DNA from: Nereocystis luetkeana
Taxonomy: Eukaryota > Sar > Phaeophyceae > Laminariales > Laminariaceae
Direction: 5' to 3'
DNA: 64,000 nucleotides
Assembly (NCBI GenBank): GCA_031213475.1
Contig: JARUPZ010000010.1
Span: 7,604,776 to 7,668,775, forward strand
Shown: positions 32,870 through 43,204 of the stretch, piece after piece
How the letters are laid out: every line of letters starts with the position of its first letter
Position numbering within the stretch: position 1 is the stretch's first letter
Program-made: the position numbers and the translations under genes
The notes under the pieces: generated by a model
Seen by the model: only the letters and a program-made list of their open reading frames with translations
The model's database searches: none
Told to the model about the DNA's origin: nothing

Positions 32870-33000
32870 CTCTTATCACCCGTGTGATACGGTGTGCTAT
32901 CTCATCACCCATGTGGCACGGCGCGTTATCTCATCACGCGTGGTATACGCGTGTGCTTGTTGTCTTCATCACCCGTGTGATACGGTGTGTAATCTTACCA
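32870..33000 (+). repeat. TATCACCCGTGTGATAC array
   Basis: TTATCACCCGTGTGATACGGTGTGCTATC recurs in degenerate form four times within 130 bases, matching the palindromic part of the element at 2640-3030. Confidence 0.7.
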
Positions 33001-33159
33001 CCTACCAGTAGGTAATAGGGCCAATACCTGCACTAGCGCCCAAAGGGGCTGACGTTGACACGCTTACCCGATAAGCAACCCCATAACCTGCAAGTAGGTG
33101 TGCATACCGAATATATATATGAAAACACAGGCGGGATTCTAATATATTGGGCACACACG

Positions 33160-33470
33160 TGCCCCCCCCCCCCCCCTTCCCCGCGCATAATGTGGGCGTA
33201 AAAAAAGGCAACGTGCACAAAACGAACAATGCAGCAAATCCCACAAGGTGTCGACAACCTCTCAATCCGGTACGCTCAACGGTTCAGAGTGAAAAAAGAG
33301 GGACTACTACTGCGGTTCATGAATTTCAAGTTAAAACGGAACATGTAAGAAACATAGTCCGAGGGGAAAAAAAATACCAAAAAAATGGTGCTACACTGTT
33401 CAATGTCACCATGAGGGTGTTTTTACGCCCACATTGTGCAGTGTGTGGGGGGGGGGGGGGGAGATTCCCG
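33160..33470. mobile_element. MITE family 4, C/G-run ends, ~300 bp
   Basis: The left end is a poly-C run, then CCCCGCGCATAATGTGGGCG and a TAAAAA run. The right end is TTTTTACGCCCACATTGTGC, then a poly-G run. The ~20-base inner inverted repeats are well matched. The interior has no gene. Only one copy is seen here, so family status is inferred from structure. Confidence 0.6.
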
Positions 33471-34230
33471 GACGCCTGTGCACTCCCTAAGCTGAGGAGC
33501 CCCGTCAGCAAAGTAAACCTCATATAAAAAGTATATAAATATAAAAATAGAAGTCTGCCAAAAAGTGACACCACTATAATAGCACGTGCCTTGAAAACAG
33601 CTTCCCCCTTCCCGTAGTGCCTACGCGGAGACTTAAACCAAGCGCTAAAAACGCGCGTATCATACCAGGTACCGGTACGGTGCACTTAGAGCTATCGATA
33701 GACGCTATATATGTCTATTTCTTAGACATTCAAGACGAAGGCTACCGTTAGTAGAATATACCCAGCTACATGAAATGCGCTTTACGAGCTGGCTGCTGCT
33801 GTACTTCAAGGCCTCAAAAGCCACAAAATAACCGAAATATTGAAAAAAAAAATGTACAGGTAACCATCATTAGTCACTGATTGCCGCTAGAGTCTACCTC
33901 GAAAGTCAGAAATGAATGCCTACGGTTCATTCTGTTCATGCCGGGAAGCACAACTCAAGACTCGCGTGAGGATTCAATCCGCGAGTTGAGCGGAAAAGAA
34001 AAGGGAGGGAGGACCCCACAAGAAAAATAACACGCGCCAATCGACAACGCGGGCTCAGCTAGAAAAAAAACGCATGAACAAAAACACCGGGAAGACTCGG
34101 GAAACAAAACGCGACTGCCGCGACGCAGATAGATGCGCACGTAACATCCAGAACCCTCTCTACACAAGAGCTGAACAACAATTCTTCGACATAATATATA
34201 TATATATATATATTCGGAGTATATATTTTG
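33471..34230. other. No gene seen
   Basis: Unassigned AT-rich sequence with TACCAGGTACCGGTAC near 33664 and a (TA)n run near 34193. Confidence 0.4.
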
Positions 34231-34559
34231 CTCATCCCATTTATTATCTTCGCACACCTTCTTCTCTCTCTCTCCTTCCAACTCGTATCTCAGATCCGGG
34301 GTCACATAGCAGGCTCTTCTCCCCCCTTCCCGCTACGGTACGTGCCTTCATTTTTATCGCGAGAAGATTTCAGCCTTTTCTTCCCTCGTCGACTCGCATC
34401 GAATTGTGCCTACCCACGCTGCAAGGCGCTCTCAACAATTGAATCCTTTTTATTTTTATTTTTGAAAATAAAGTCAAATGTCCGACCCACCTGGGGCTTG
34501 AACCCAGGACTCAAACACACGTAGAGTTCGAGGTTAACCACTTGAATCACCGGGGCGAC
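34231..34559 (-). mobile_element. tRNA-derived SINE family 1, copy
   Basis: Minus strand: the head has GTCGCCCCGGTGATTCAAGT and CCTGGGTTCAAGCCCCAGG (A- and B-box-like), then GACTTTATTTTC and an A-rich stretch. The body is GAGAGCGCCTTGCAGCGTGG...GACGAGGGAAGAAAAGGCTG, and the tail is CGGATCTGAGATACGAG...AATGGGATGAG. It is nearly identical to 41314-41661 by eye, so this family is young. Confidence 0.85.
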
Positions 34560-35985
34560 TATGGTTGACGTTTATAGTCGACGAGACGAATACAATATAC
34601 CCAACCCTAACCCAATCGACAACGGTTAAGGAGACATACCTCTTCGTCTCGTACACAGCGTGTGTCAACCATAGTGTCGAACAAAAAGTGGCACCTGGTA
34701 CGCTTTAGTGACCTGCACACCCCACCCCGGCGCCCAGTCAACACATACGTGCCTTCGTCGTTGGCAACATTCGTACCTTCTCTCTGCGCGCTTGGATGAT
34801 GCACGAGTCATAAAACGATTAATAAAAAAAAACATTTTCACCGCGCGGGCATTTTTCGGCGCGAAAAAGAAAAGCACGAATAAAGCCAGCGTGAGTATAT
34901 ATGTGGCGACGCATGTATGAGGCGCTCATGACCATCCCTCAACCCCCCACCCCCTACTGGATCGTGCGCACGCAGCAGCACAGCAGGATTGACCAGCCGC
35001 AAAATTGGGAGACATTGAGATTCGCGATGACACGAGCGGCCAAAGGCGCTTGTAACAAAAAAGTACACCTGATACAACAAGGGCACACTAAAAATAACAA
35101 AATAACAAAGCCATTGGATCTTCACGTTTACTGTATGTACTTGGGCATACCTGGTACCTCTAGAACATTAAATATACGTCGTATTCCGGCGTAACTAGTA
35201 TGTAACTTGCATGCAAAACATACATCTCTCCCGTGCGAAAAAAAACTCAACATTCTTACCAGCACCCACCCACCCACCTAGAAAAACTTGACCACCCACC
35301 CTACGATTCGCCGAACACCTCATGGCGCTTCGCGCTTGGTGCAAGCAATGTCTGTCTGGTCGGTGAAGCACCCCGGCACTGTAGCTGGCATTGTAGGGAT
35401 GCGAGGGTCTATGGTAATACGAGAACGGCCTGGCATGATGCAGAGTGCACTCCCCCCCTCCCTCCGGCATTGTAGGGATGCGAGGGTCTACGGTCACACG
35501 ACCACGGCCATGCAATACGTGAGTACGCCTCCTCCCCTCCTCCACGGAATATGAGCCGCTCACCTTCAACGGCAAGATCCCTCCAAAAGTAACGGAATTA
35601 ACGCCCGGGCAGAAAGCGAGGACCAACTCGAACGAAAAGATCGCTAAAATATGATTACTTCGCTGCGTCTACAAAAAAGATTATATGTGATCATACGTGT
35701 CTTGGATGCACACGGTGAAAAATGGAGGCAAGCACAGCAGGGGGGGGGGGGGGGGGGTAAGCCACTTGTAACAAAAAACGGTCGATTGTCCAAAATGCCG
35801 CTGAGGGTACCAACTAAAACCCCCAAGTTTGAGCTCGAAAGCAAAACTGCTGAATTAAAAATAAATAAATAGATAACTACAATATGCAGCGCGATCTACT
35901 CATATTATACCTTTCTCCACACAACCCCGTGTGGCGGGCTTAGACAGCAGACCACCAGGGGCAGAGTAATGCCACGCGCCGTCGT
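34560..35985. other. No gene; one short tandem repeat
   Basis: No recognisable coding region. A ~78-base unit, GGCATTGTAGGGATGCGAGG followed by GTCTA, is duplicated at about 35389 and 35467. A run of about 18 G residues lies at 35740. This lies downstream of the helicase stop codon and may include its 3' untranslated region. Confidence 0.45.
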
Positions 35986-37764
35986 TCACGCCGGGACCGC
36001 GACGAGGAGTTGCGCGGCAAGCCTTTCAGCCGCCAAACGCCTCGCGATCTTCTTTCCGGGAGACTTTCCGGCGGCGTACAGATCGCGAAGCGGCGACTCG
36101 TACGTCATGGTGCACACCCACAGCCCCGCCTCATTCTTAAAGCTGTCCTCAAGGATAGCCCTCGTCTTCTTCGAGAAGATGTTCAGCGCGCTCAGCGCCC
36201 CGGGCGTCGCCGCACCCGTCGCAGAAGCAGCACCTGCGTGCGGGCTCAATTTTACTCCAAAGGTCACCAAGACACCGCGCGCACAGCGCTCGCGCGAACG
36301 CTGAGCGGCAAAGAGAGCCTCGTGGGCTGCCTCATCCGTGCCCCCCGCGGGCGGCTTGAACTTCCGCACGAGGCGCAGCTGCTGCTGCTCGACAGCCTCG
36401 AGGTCGGCGGTCGTGCGGTCCGAGCGCTCGCGGAGCACGACGAAGCTGCTTCCGGCTTGCCGCGCGCGGCCCCGCCCCTGGACGAGGGAAACGGCGTGCT
36501 CCATCGCGTCGAAGCGAATGGTGCAATTTGCGGCGGGGATGTCCATGCCTTCCTCGGCGATGACGGTGGCCAGGAGGAGGTTGACGCGGCCGTCGCGAAA
36601 GGCGTTCAGGTGCGTCTGCGCCGCGCTCTTCGTGACGGAAAGGGAGGCCGTCGCGGGGGACGAGGAGGCATACAGGCACGCCGTCGAGAACAGCGGCGCC
36701 AGCGCGTCGTCGATGGAGAGCACGTGGGCCAGCACGTGGGTTGTAACGCGCTTCTGTACGAACACGACGCCGCGGAATCCGCTTCTATCGCCACCGCCGC
36801 GACTGCCACCATGGAGGGCATATTTTTCTGTGAGCACGTCCTTGAGGTGCTCGAAGCGAGGAAATCTCTCCGGAACCTCTTCCCAGAACGCCGAGATCAC
36901 CTGTCGTACGGAGCCCGGCCACGTCTCCTCCCCCCGCCGACTCGCAGAGGTGCTCCGTGCCCTGCACCCGCCCATATCGAGAATCATGGCCGCTTCGTCC
37001 TCCGCCTCCTCGAAGGTGACAACCAAGGTCTTGGTCGCTTCGTACCAATGCTCTAGCTCGGCGAGCATCGGAAAGCGAACCGCATCCGGACGCGCGGGCT
37101 GGCCGCTCGAAGAGAAAGCCCTGCTTTCTTCAGTGGAGGCGCTTTTCTTTGACTTGCCGCCGCGTGCGAGCTTGTGAGCGTGGGTGCCCCATTCCCTGGG
37201 CGCGAGATTTCCGGACGGGGGTAGCGGCGAGGAGAACGACGGGAGTTCCGACCGAGAAACGGCCTGTTCCATTGCGCGAACGCAGGCCATGAGCAGGCCA
37301 GTGAAGGCGGTGCTGCGGCCTTCCCTAACCCGGCGGAAGAAGGTGGAAACCATCTCGTGCGGCTTGCGAGCGGACACCGGCACGACTCCCGTTGGAAGCG
37401 GGAACGTACGCGCTCCTACGGGATCGAGGACGACTTCGGCCGCAGCCCCCACAGCATGGTAACCGTCAGCTTTCAGCTCGTTCGATGTTGCAGTCTCCGT
37501 GTTCGTCACCAAGAGCTCGCTGCACATGGAGCGCAGCGAGGCTTCGACCTCCTTGTCTTCAACGGCGTAGGTGTAACAGGCCGTGAGGCCTAGCACTCGC
37601 ACCCCGCTCAGGTGTGGTGGTGGTGGTGGGGGGTGATGGCCGCGTTGTTGTGCAGAAGACGGCGGTGGTGGTGGTGAGCTGCTCGGAGGTGGTTGTGACA
37701 GCGACCACCGGCGAAGCCTAAGCGCCAGCTTGCGGTACGGGTGTTCCTTGAGGACATGGTGCAC
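35986..37764 (-). CDS. Dicer/RIG-I-type helicase, exon 2 (C-terminal part)
   Basis: A 592-codon exon begins after a T-rich tract and GCGACAAG acceptor (AG at 37766-37765). Its first codons VHH complete motif II (DEVHH) when joined in phase to the exon ending at 49054. HPYRKLALRLRRW and motif III LGLTACYT (usually TAS) follow, separated by a proline-rich insert. The C-terminal helicase lobe has GFRGVVFVQKRVTTHVLAHV, motif V LLATVIAEEGMDIP and motif VI LVQGRGRARQ. This Q-x-RGRAR form is typical of Dicer and RIG-I-like dsRNA helicases. The last ~70 residues (ALSALNIFSKK... to SPGKKIARRLAAERLAAQLL) look like a dsRNA-binding fold. The protein stops there, without PAZ or RNase III domains. It would bind and translocate on dsRNA in RNA silencing or RNA surveillance. 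Confidence 0.85.
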   Translation of the reverse strand: MHHVLKEHPYRKLALRLRRWSLSQPPPSSSPPPPPSSAQQRGHHPPPPPPHLSGVRVLGLTACYTYAVEDKEVEASLRSMCSELLVTNTETATSNELKADGYHAVGAAAEVVLDPVGARTFPLPTGVVPVSARKPHEMVSTFFRRVREGRSTAFTGLLMACVRAMEQAVSRSELPSFSSPLPPSGNLAPREWGTHAHKLARGGKSKKSASTEESRAFSSSGQPARPDAVRFPMLAELEHWYEATKTLVVTFEEAEDEAAMILDMGGCRARSTSASRRGEETWPGSVRQVISAFWEEVPERFPRFEHLKDVLTEKYALHGGSRGGGDRSGFRGVVFVQKRVTTHVLAHVLSIDDALAPLFSTACLYASSSPATASLSVTKSAAQTHLNAFRDGRVNLLLATVIAEEGMDIPAANCTIRFDAMEHAVSLVQGRGRARQAGSSFVVLRERSDRTTADLEAVEQQQLRLVRKFKPPAGGTDEAAHEALFAAQRSRERCARGVLVTFGVKLSPHAGAASATGAATPGALSALNIFSKKTRAILEDSFKNEAGLWVCTMTYESPLRDLYAAGKSPGKKIARRLAAERLAAQLLVAVPA

Positions 37765-37819
37765 CTTGTCGCGCCGCACGTACAAACGTAAACGCGAAAA
37801 AACGGACACAGAAACGGTG

Positions 37820-37918
37820 TTAATCCTTTGGGCACTGCACCCCTGTGCGTAAACATGTATATGCCTCTAACTTCAAGTAGTTTGTCCCCAAAACGGGGGC
37901 GCGGTCCTAAAGCGCTTC
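37820..37918. mobile_element. MITE family 3 (TTAA-type), diverged copy
   Basis: TTAA at 37820 is followed by TCCTTTGGGCACTGCACCCC. The right half AAGTAGTTTGTCCCCAAAACGG and GCGGTCCTAAAG matches the right end of the perfect copy at 53996-54084. It sits in the helicase intron about 55 bases upstream of the acceptor. Confidence 0.65.
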
Positions 37919-38379
37919 ATAGTATGGCAACGCACTGGGGTGCACGGTACGGGGTGGCGCGAGTTCGGCAGGGTGCCTTCTGTGGGGCCTCCCGAGGGCG
38001 CCTGCAGTCAGCGGGGAACGATGGCCGCTGCGAAGCCGCCACCAACTTCTTGTTCGGATCCAGGTTCCAGGCTGATGGCTAGGAATCCTTGTCCTGACTG
38101 AAGCTATAATACCAGTACTCTGATCTACCATACGTCATCGCCCATACTCATAGTTCCAAACTGACCCTGGGTATCAAACTGAGTGTAGATGTACTGTACA
38201 GTAAGTACCTGGTATACAGCAGTAGATTGTCGCCGGCTGGTTGGCCATAAGCATCAGAGTTCGCCCGCACAGCCTCTAAAGACATTTCAAGGAGCGGGAA
38301 TCGAACGGCATAAATATATCGTGCCACAGGAGATGGATCCAGCGTCGTATACGCCCTATAACATGCAAGATAACACACA

Positions 38380-38600
38380 CACTCTTGGGACGAGCTTCCG
38401 AGTCGATTTTAACCGAAACAAGAAGGGCACACGAGACGAAAACATAGGTTGTCTTTTGGAAATACTTCGTCGAGATATTTCTCCATATAGACGCTTTTGT
38501 TCGGCGTTTGCACCCTCGCGGTTGTCGATAAAATCAGCGTCGAGACTTGTCCGAGAAGACGTGTTGTCTTTGCGTGTTACACGTTACCAGGTATATGCAC
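38380..38600 (+). repeat. TATCAC-element body (copy 3)
   Basis: GGGACGAGCTTCCGAGTCGA, TTTTAACCGAAACAAG, TTTTGGAAATACTTCGTCGAG and AAAATCAGCGTCGAGACTTG parallel 2670-2850 in the same order. The palindromic tail is absent; a TACCAGGTA motif lies at its end (38586). Confidence 0.55.
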
Positions 38601-39129
38601 ATATACATCACGGCACATGCAGCAACAAGACTATTTCCGTTTGACCAAAGGGCGGCAAAAATATATTGATGAGACGTCCGCCACCCCACCAACCGCTAGC
38701 CGCCGATCTTGGGGTACTGTTGTATATAGGGCTGGGCACTGACACAGTATGTACTGGCAGTACTGATATACTGGCAAGTAATCTACTGATGGGCCCTGCC
38801 AGTATATTTGCCAGTTGTGTTCGTCTTGCGTACTTCCAAGAAGCACGCCTCATCACAGTGCGGGAACCCACCAAATGCGTTTCGGGAGGAGAGAGGAGAG
38901 AGGGGCTCTCCGACACCCCCCTCGGCTGTTGGGCCTTTCGCCGCGTTCCTTCTTTCCGTTTTCTCATGGTCGGGCTTTTTCTTTGCGTTGAGTACCTGGT
39001 ACCTGATACCGGTCGCGTTTACTCGTAGCATTACTTCGTTCTTGGGGATTGATCGCTCATTGCTTCGTTTCTGTTTTCGTTTGACTGTGCTTTTATTTAT
39101 GTTTTATTTCCTGGTAAGAACCCACTATT

Positions 39130-39470
39130 AATACCCTGTGCCCCAACGGTACGTGAGGAGCGATGGAGTGACATTAAAGACTGGGCCTTTCAAACGTCAT
39201 CGTACATGCTTGCGAGTCCAGCCAAGGGCAGTTTTTTTTTCTCGTGAAAAAAAATGCAGTAAACGCCAGCATGAGTTTGCAAAATTCGACGAGAGTCAAC
39301 GAGGGACGAAAATGCCGAAATAATTCCGCGATGACAAGGAAAACGCCAACCGTAGTGGGGAGGGGGAAGGAGCGCCCGCTATGTGACCCGGATTTGAGCT
39401 ACTACTGGGAGGGAGCTGGAGAGTAGGGCCAGAATAACAAATGGGATGGAGAAAAACAAAACAAAACGGA
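39130..39470 (+). mobile_element. tRNA-derived SINE family 1, old copy
   Basis: Only the body is well preserved: ATTCGACGAGAGTCAACGAG, ATGCCGAAATAATTCCGCG, CGCTATGTGACCCGGATTTG and AATGGGATGGAG follow the order of the 41314 copy. The tRNA-like head is degenerate. Confidence 0.5.
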
Positions 39471-40016
39471 AACAGAGGGATTTATTATGTACCTGCGCTA
39501 AAACCAGTAAGGTTGTTTCCTACGCAGTTCGGTTGGTAAGCTTCAGATTTTTTTACCCGATCCCATTTTCAGATGTGAACTTGGCAGATCGAAGCAGTCT
39601 TCCTATGCGAAAAAAACAGATTTATTGTGCGTGCAGAGATTCGAGCGAACGCCGAGACCAACTGCTGTTGTTGTGGTCTGGCGCCGCGAAGAGATGCGCT
39701 GGGTGCGCTGCACTGCGCGTAGGACCTAAGCGTCAGAGCCAACGCTGACTGCCTTTGGTCCGGCGGCGAAGAGACGTGGCGAGTGCGCTACGCGTAGCGT
39801 CAACCTGTCTTGGTATTTAGTATTTCACAATGTGACTGACTTTTGCTGCGGCTGTACCAGTCTACGAGTACGTGCGTGTCGACGGAGAGATGCGCGCCGA
39901 GTACGCTTCTCTTGGTCTCTACGCCTGAGCCCGCGCCAGCCAACTGTAGTCTGGCCATGGAGAGACGCGCCGCCCGCCGACCGCGCGTCGGGCGCGCAGC
40001 AACGTCGATGTACCGC
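39471..40016. other. No gene; degenerate GC-rich repeat
   Basis: Phrases like GGCGCCGCGAAGAGATGCGC, GGCGGCGAAGAGACGTGGCG and GGAGAGACGCGCCGCC suggest an old minisatellite at 39640-39990. Nothing else recognised. Confidence 0.4.
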
Positions 40017-40270
40017 TGTGTCACTATCCAACTCATCGATCGTTCTGCTGATGCTTGCTGGTCGTGGATAACATCTTGAATTTAGAGACCATGCCACTTT
40101 TCTATTTGAAAATCTGATAGCCCAAGTCGTGAGATTTTGGCACAGCTGTGTCACCATCCAACGCATCGATCGGTCTGCTACTGCTTTCTGGTCGTGGATA
40201 ACATCTTGAATTTAGAGACCATGCCATTCTTCGATTTGAAAATCTGGATGACCCAAGTCGTCGGATTATG
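40017..40270 (+). repeat. 130-bp tandem duplication
   Basis: TGTCACTATCCAACTCATCG at 40019 recurs at 40149 as TGTCACCATCCAACGCATCG. The text GGTCGTGGATAACATCTTG and TTTAGAGACCATGCCA is shared in both units. Confidence 0.9.
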
Positions 40271-40823
40271 GGTCAAAATCTGATGACTTGGGCCATCGGA
40301 TGCTCGAATAGAAAAATATCCGGTCAGATTTTTTGCACATCCGGACTGCACAAGCAGATGCTGTCATTTATTAGATCGAAAAATACAAATTTGAAGCTCG
40401 GAATCAACCCGCATAGGAAACAGCCTACGTAGCATGAATATATTCACATCATCGCCAGAAGTTGGGTGCATTTCTTGATTTTTGGGTGTCGATAACCGCA
40501 ACCACCCCCGGCCGACGCAGGTTTGAGGCCCGAATGTGCTGGGACGGGTCAACGTGCCCAAGCGCCAGCAGTAACAACAGCTTGTGCCGATGTTGCAACG
40601 GGAGCGATAGGTTAAATTGACACACGACACGGGAACGTGGAAGTGTGGTGAATTTTTACCAATCCGCTAGAGGATAAACAAAAATAAAAAATAAAAATGT
40701 GATGGGAAGTGAAGCGAAACAGAGTTTTTTGTTCGCCTGCCGGCTCCCCCCACCAGCCCGGGAGAAGCGATTGGCCGAGCTACGCTCGGCCGCCTCGCTG
40801 ACTCGCTTCGCTAGGCCAGCATA
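40271..40823. other. No gene seen
   Basis: Contains a hairpin-rich GGCCGAGCTACGCTCGGCC at 40772. The 40520-40600 segment shares GGCGCTTGGGCACGTTGA (in complement) with 41700. Confidence 0.4.
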
Positions 40824-41145
40824 TTTGTACCTCTTTGAGTCTTTGTTAGTATGGTCCGTTTTGCCTTTTTTTTTGCGTTTTGTATCTGCTTCTGTTTTTG
40901 TTTTGTTTTGTTTTTTTTTTGCTTAGCTTCATCGTCTTTTTCAGGTTTTTGTCTGCTATTAATAGTCTCCTTTCTGCTTCCCTGGTGTCCGCAGTGGTGG
41001 AGTGCGTATGCTTGTTTTTTGTTTTTTGCCTCTGTTTTTACTTGAGGTATTTCTTCCACTCCAGAGTTATTGGAGCCTGTCCTGCGACCACGGACTGCAG
41101 TGTATTGTGAGTTAATGTGAGAACAACAACAACAACAACAACAAC
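40824..41145 (+). mobile_element. 5'-truncated LINE copy
   Basis: From TTTGTACCTCTTTGAGTC to GTTAATGTGAGAAC plus (AAC)n, this matches the 3' untranslated end of the LINE at 42733-47139 in opposite orientation, including CCACTCCAGAGTTATTGG. It carries no coding sequence. This is the expected product of incomplete reverse transcription. Confidence 0.85.
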
Positions 41146-41313
41146 AGCTCCAATCTAGAACACTGGCTGACTCAGTCAGTAGCGATTATATTGTCGTCAA
41201 AATCATACACGAGTACATATATATTTTTTAATCCTCCAGCGGATTGGTAACAATAAAGCACTTCCAATATTAATAGCAGATTTCGTGTCGTGTGTCAATT
41301 TAACTGCCAGAGG

Positions 41314-41661
41314 CGGTCGCCCCGGTGGTTCAAGTGGTTAACCTCGAATTCTACTTGTTTGAGTCCTGGGTTCAAGCCCCAGGTGGGTCGGACTTTGACT
41401 TTATTTGCAAAAAAAAAAAAAAAAAAAAACATTCAATTGTTGAGAGCGCCTTGCAGCGTGGGTAGGCACAATTCGATGCGAGTCGACGAGGGAAGAAAAG
41501 GCTGAAATCTTCTCGCGATAAACATGAAGGCACGTACGGTAGCGGGAAGGGGTAGAAGAGCCTGCTACGTGACCCCGGATCTGAGTTACGAGTTGGACGG
41601 AGAGAGAGAAGAAGATGTGCGAAGATAATGAATGGGATGAGAAAAAAAGAAAGAAAAAAAG
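41314..41661 (+). mobile_element. tRNA-derived SINE family 1, best copy
   Basis: The head reads GTCGCCCCGGTGGTTCAAGT, then TTGAGTCCTGGGTTCAAGCC and CCAGGTGGGTCGGAC. The T-arm-like CTGGG/TTCAAGC/CCCAG is intact but the acceptor stem does not pair, so this is a SINE head and not a tRNA gene. The body continues through poly-A (41407-41429), GAGAGCGCCTTGCAGCGTGG and CGGATCTGAGTTACGAG to AATGGGATGAG and an A-rich tail. Confidence 0.85.
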
Positions 41662-42299
41662 ATCCCGTTGCACAGCAGAGCAGGCTGCTGTTAACACTGG
41701 CGCTTGGGCACGTTGATCAGACCTGACGCCCGAGAGGGGCAGGTGCGATGGAGGTAGCCACCCGTACTTCGGAGTATCTAAAAAAATAAGAGTTCTGGTT
41801 CTCTGGATTGTTCCAGAACTCTGCCCTTCACTCGTTCTACTTATAGTAAGTACGTACTTACCAGGGTACGTACTACGAGTACGACTGTAAAAATATCCCA
41901 CACTCTATCCAAGTAGCTTTGACTCAATAAAAGGTGGGTGCAGTGTTGAAAAATTCGAACGAATCAAGTATCTTGTGCTGCTGGTATCGTTATTCCGGCG
42001 AATCAAGACAACAGACAGCACTTGTTTGCCCGGCCTGCATGATGGGACTATTACGACGTACGTCGAATTCGTCAAGTGCTTCGAGTAAAGGCAAGGATGC
42101 CTGCTGGCTGGTTACGATTCCAGGTAGGTCTCGCCCCCCCCTGGTAGCGTACCGCAAACCGCAAGGGCTCGGTTCCGAGGGACGCCGGTGTGGTCCGCAG
42201 CGGCCATGTCATCAGTGGCTCACGTCTCACCTCCCTTCGTCCATCCTGCTCAACGGTTTCCCTCCCTCTCTCTCTATTAATAGCCCTCTTCTCTTTTTT
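41662..42299. other. No gene seen
   Basis: Intronic; no recognised feature beyond a CTATTAATAG palindrome near 42275. Confidence 0.4.
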
Positions 42300-42565
42300 T
42301 ATTTATTTTTTTAATCATCACTTTTACTTTCAAGCCTAACTCGTAGGAGGCTTTTACCCTCACCGAGCTTCTGGGCAAGCCGTGGTCACAGGTCTCCCCC
42401 CTGGTACGTGCCTTTATTTTTTGTCGTGCATCTAGGGTTCAGCATTCCCACTGCTCGTCGATTTTCATCGAATGTAGCTATAACTCTTGACAAAAAAAAG
42501 TATGCAAGAAAAAGCCCCTACGAGCATGCACTCGGTGAGACTTGAACCCACGAAATTGATACCAG
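42300..42565 (-). mobile_element. tRNA-derived SINE family 2, copy
   Basis: Minus strand: ATCAATTTCGTGGGTTCAAG and TCTCACCGAGTGCATGCTCG, then CTTTTTCTTGCAT, CATTCGATGAAAATCGACG and GGGAATGCTGAACCC. The 5' head is broken off at a TACCAGG motif (42561), where the 15595 copy continues normally. Confidence 0.7.
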
Positions 42566-43204
42566 GGTATTGAATTTCACGCGGCCCACCTATAAAGCGA
42601 CCGGGGACTTCTCTGTTTCGAATATACACCACACACCCTCTGCCAGCGTGAGTAGTAGTGCGCTTTTTATGTGTTTCCATCTTAGTTGTATTGTGAGGCG
42701 TTACCGTGGGACGTACGTAAGCTGTCATTGTATGTTGTTTGTTGTTGTTCTCACATTAACTCACAATTCACTGCAGTCCGTGGTCGCAGGACAGGCTCCA
42801 ATAACTCTGGAGTGGAAGAAATACCTCAAGTAAAAACAGAGGCAAAAAACAAAAAACAAGCATACGCACTCCACCACTGCGGACACCAGGGAAGCAAAAA
42901 GGAGACTATTAATAGCAGACAAAAACCTAAAAAAAGAAGATGAAGCTAAGCAAAAGAAAAACAAAAACAAAACTAAAACAGACGCAGATAGCAAAACGCA
43001 AAAAAAAAAAGGCAAAACGGACCATACTAACAAAGACACAAAGAGGTACAAACGGGAATGAAAGAAAAATGAAAGGGACAAAAAAGCGATAATCACGGGC
43101 GGGGGGGAAAGAAAATACCAAAGGCAGGCACTGGAGCATACAGACACGCAAAGTTGCCCAGATGGCACCATGCTAGTTACTTGGGTCCCAAAGAAAGGAG
43201 TGCA

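Noticed and set aside
36010-37177. Long plus-strand frames (348 and 279 codons)
   Set aside because: They are antisense to the helicase exon; GC-rich coding sequence opens the opposite frames.
41314-41390. Functional tRNA gene
   Set aside because: The acceptor stem does not pair and the same sequence is followed by a conserved non-tRNA body in several copies, so it is a SINE head.
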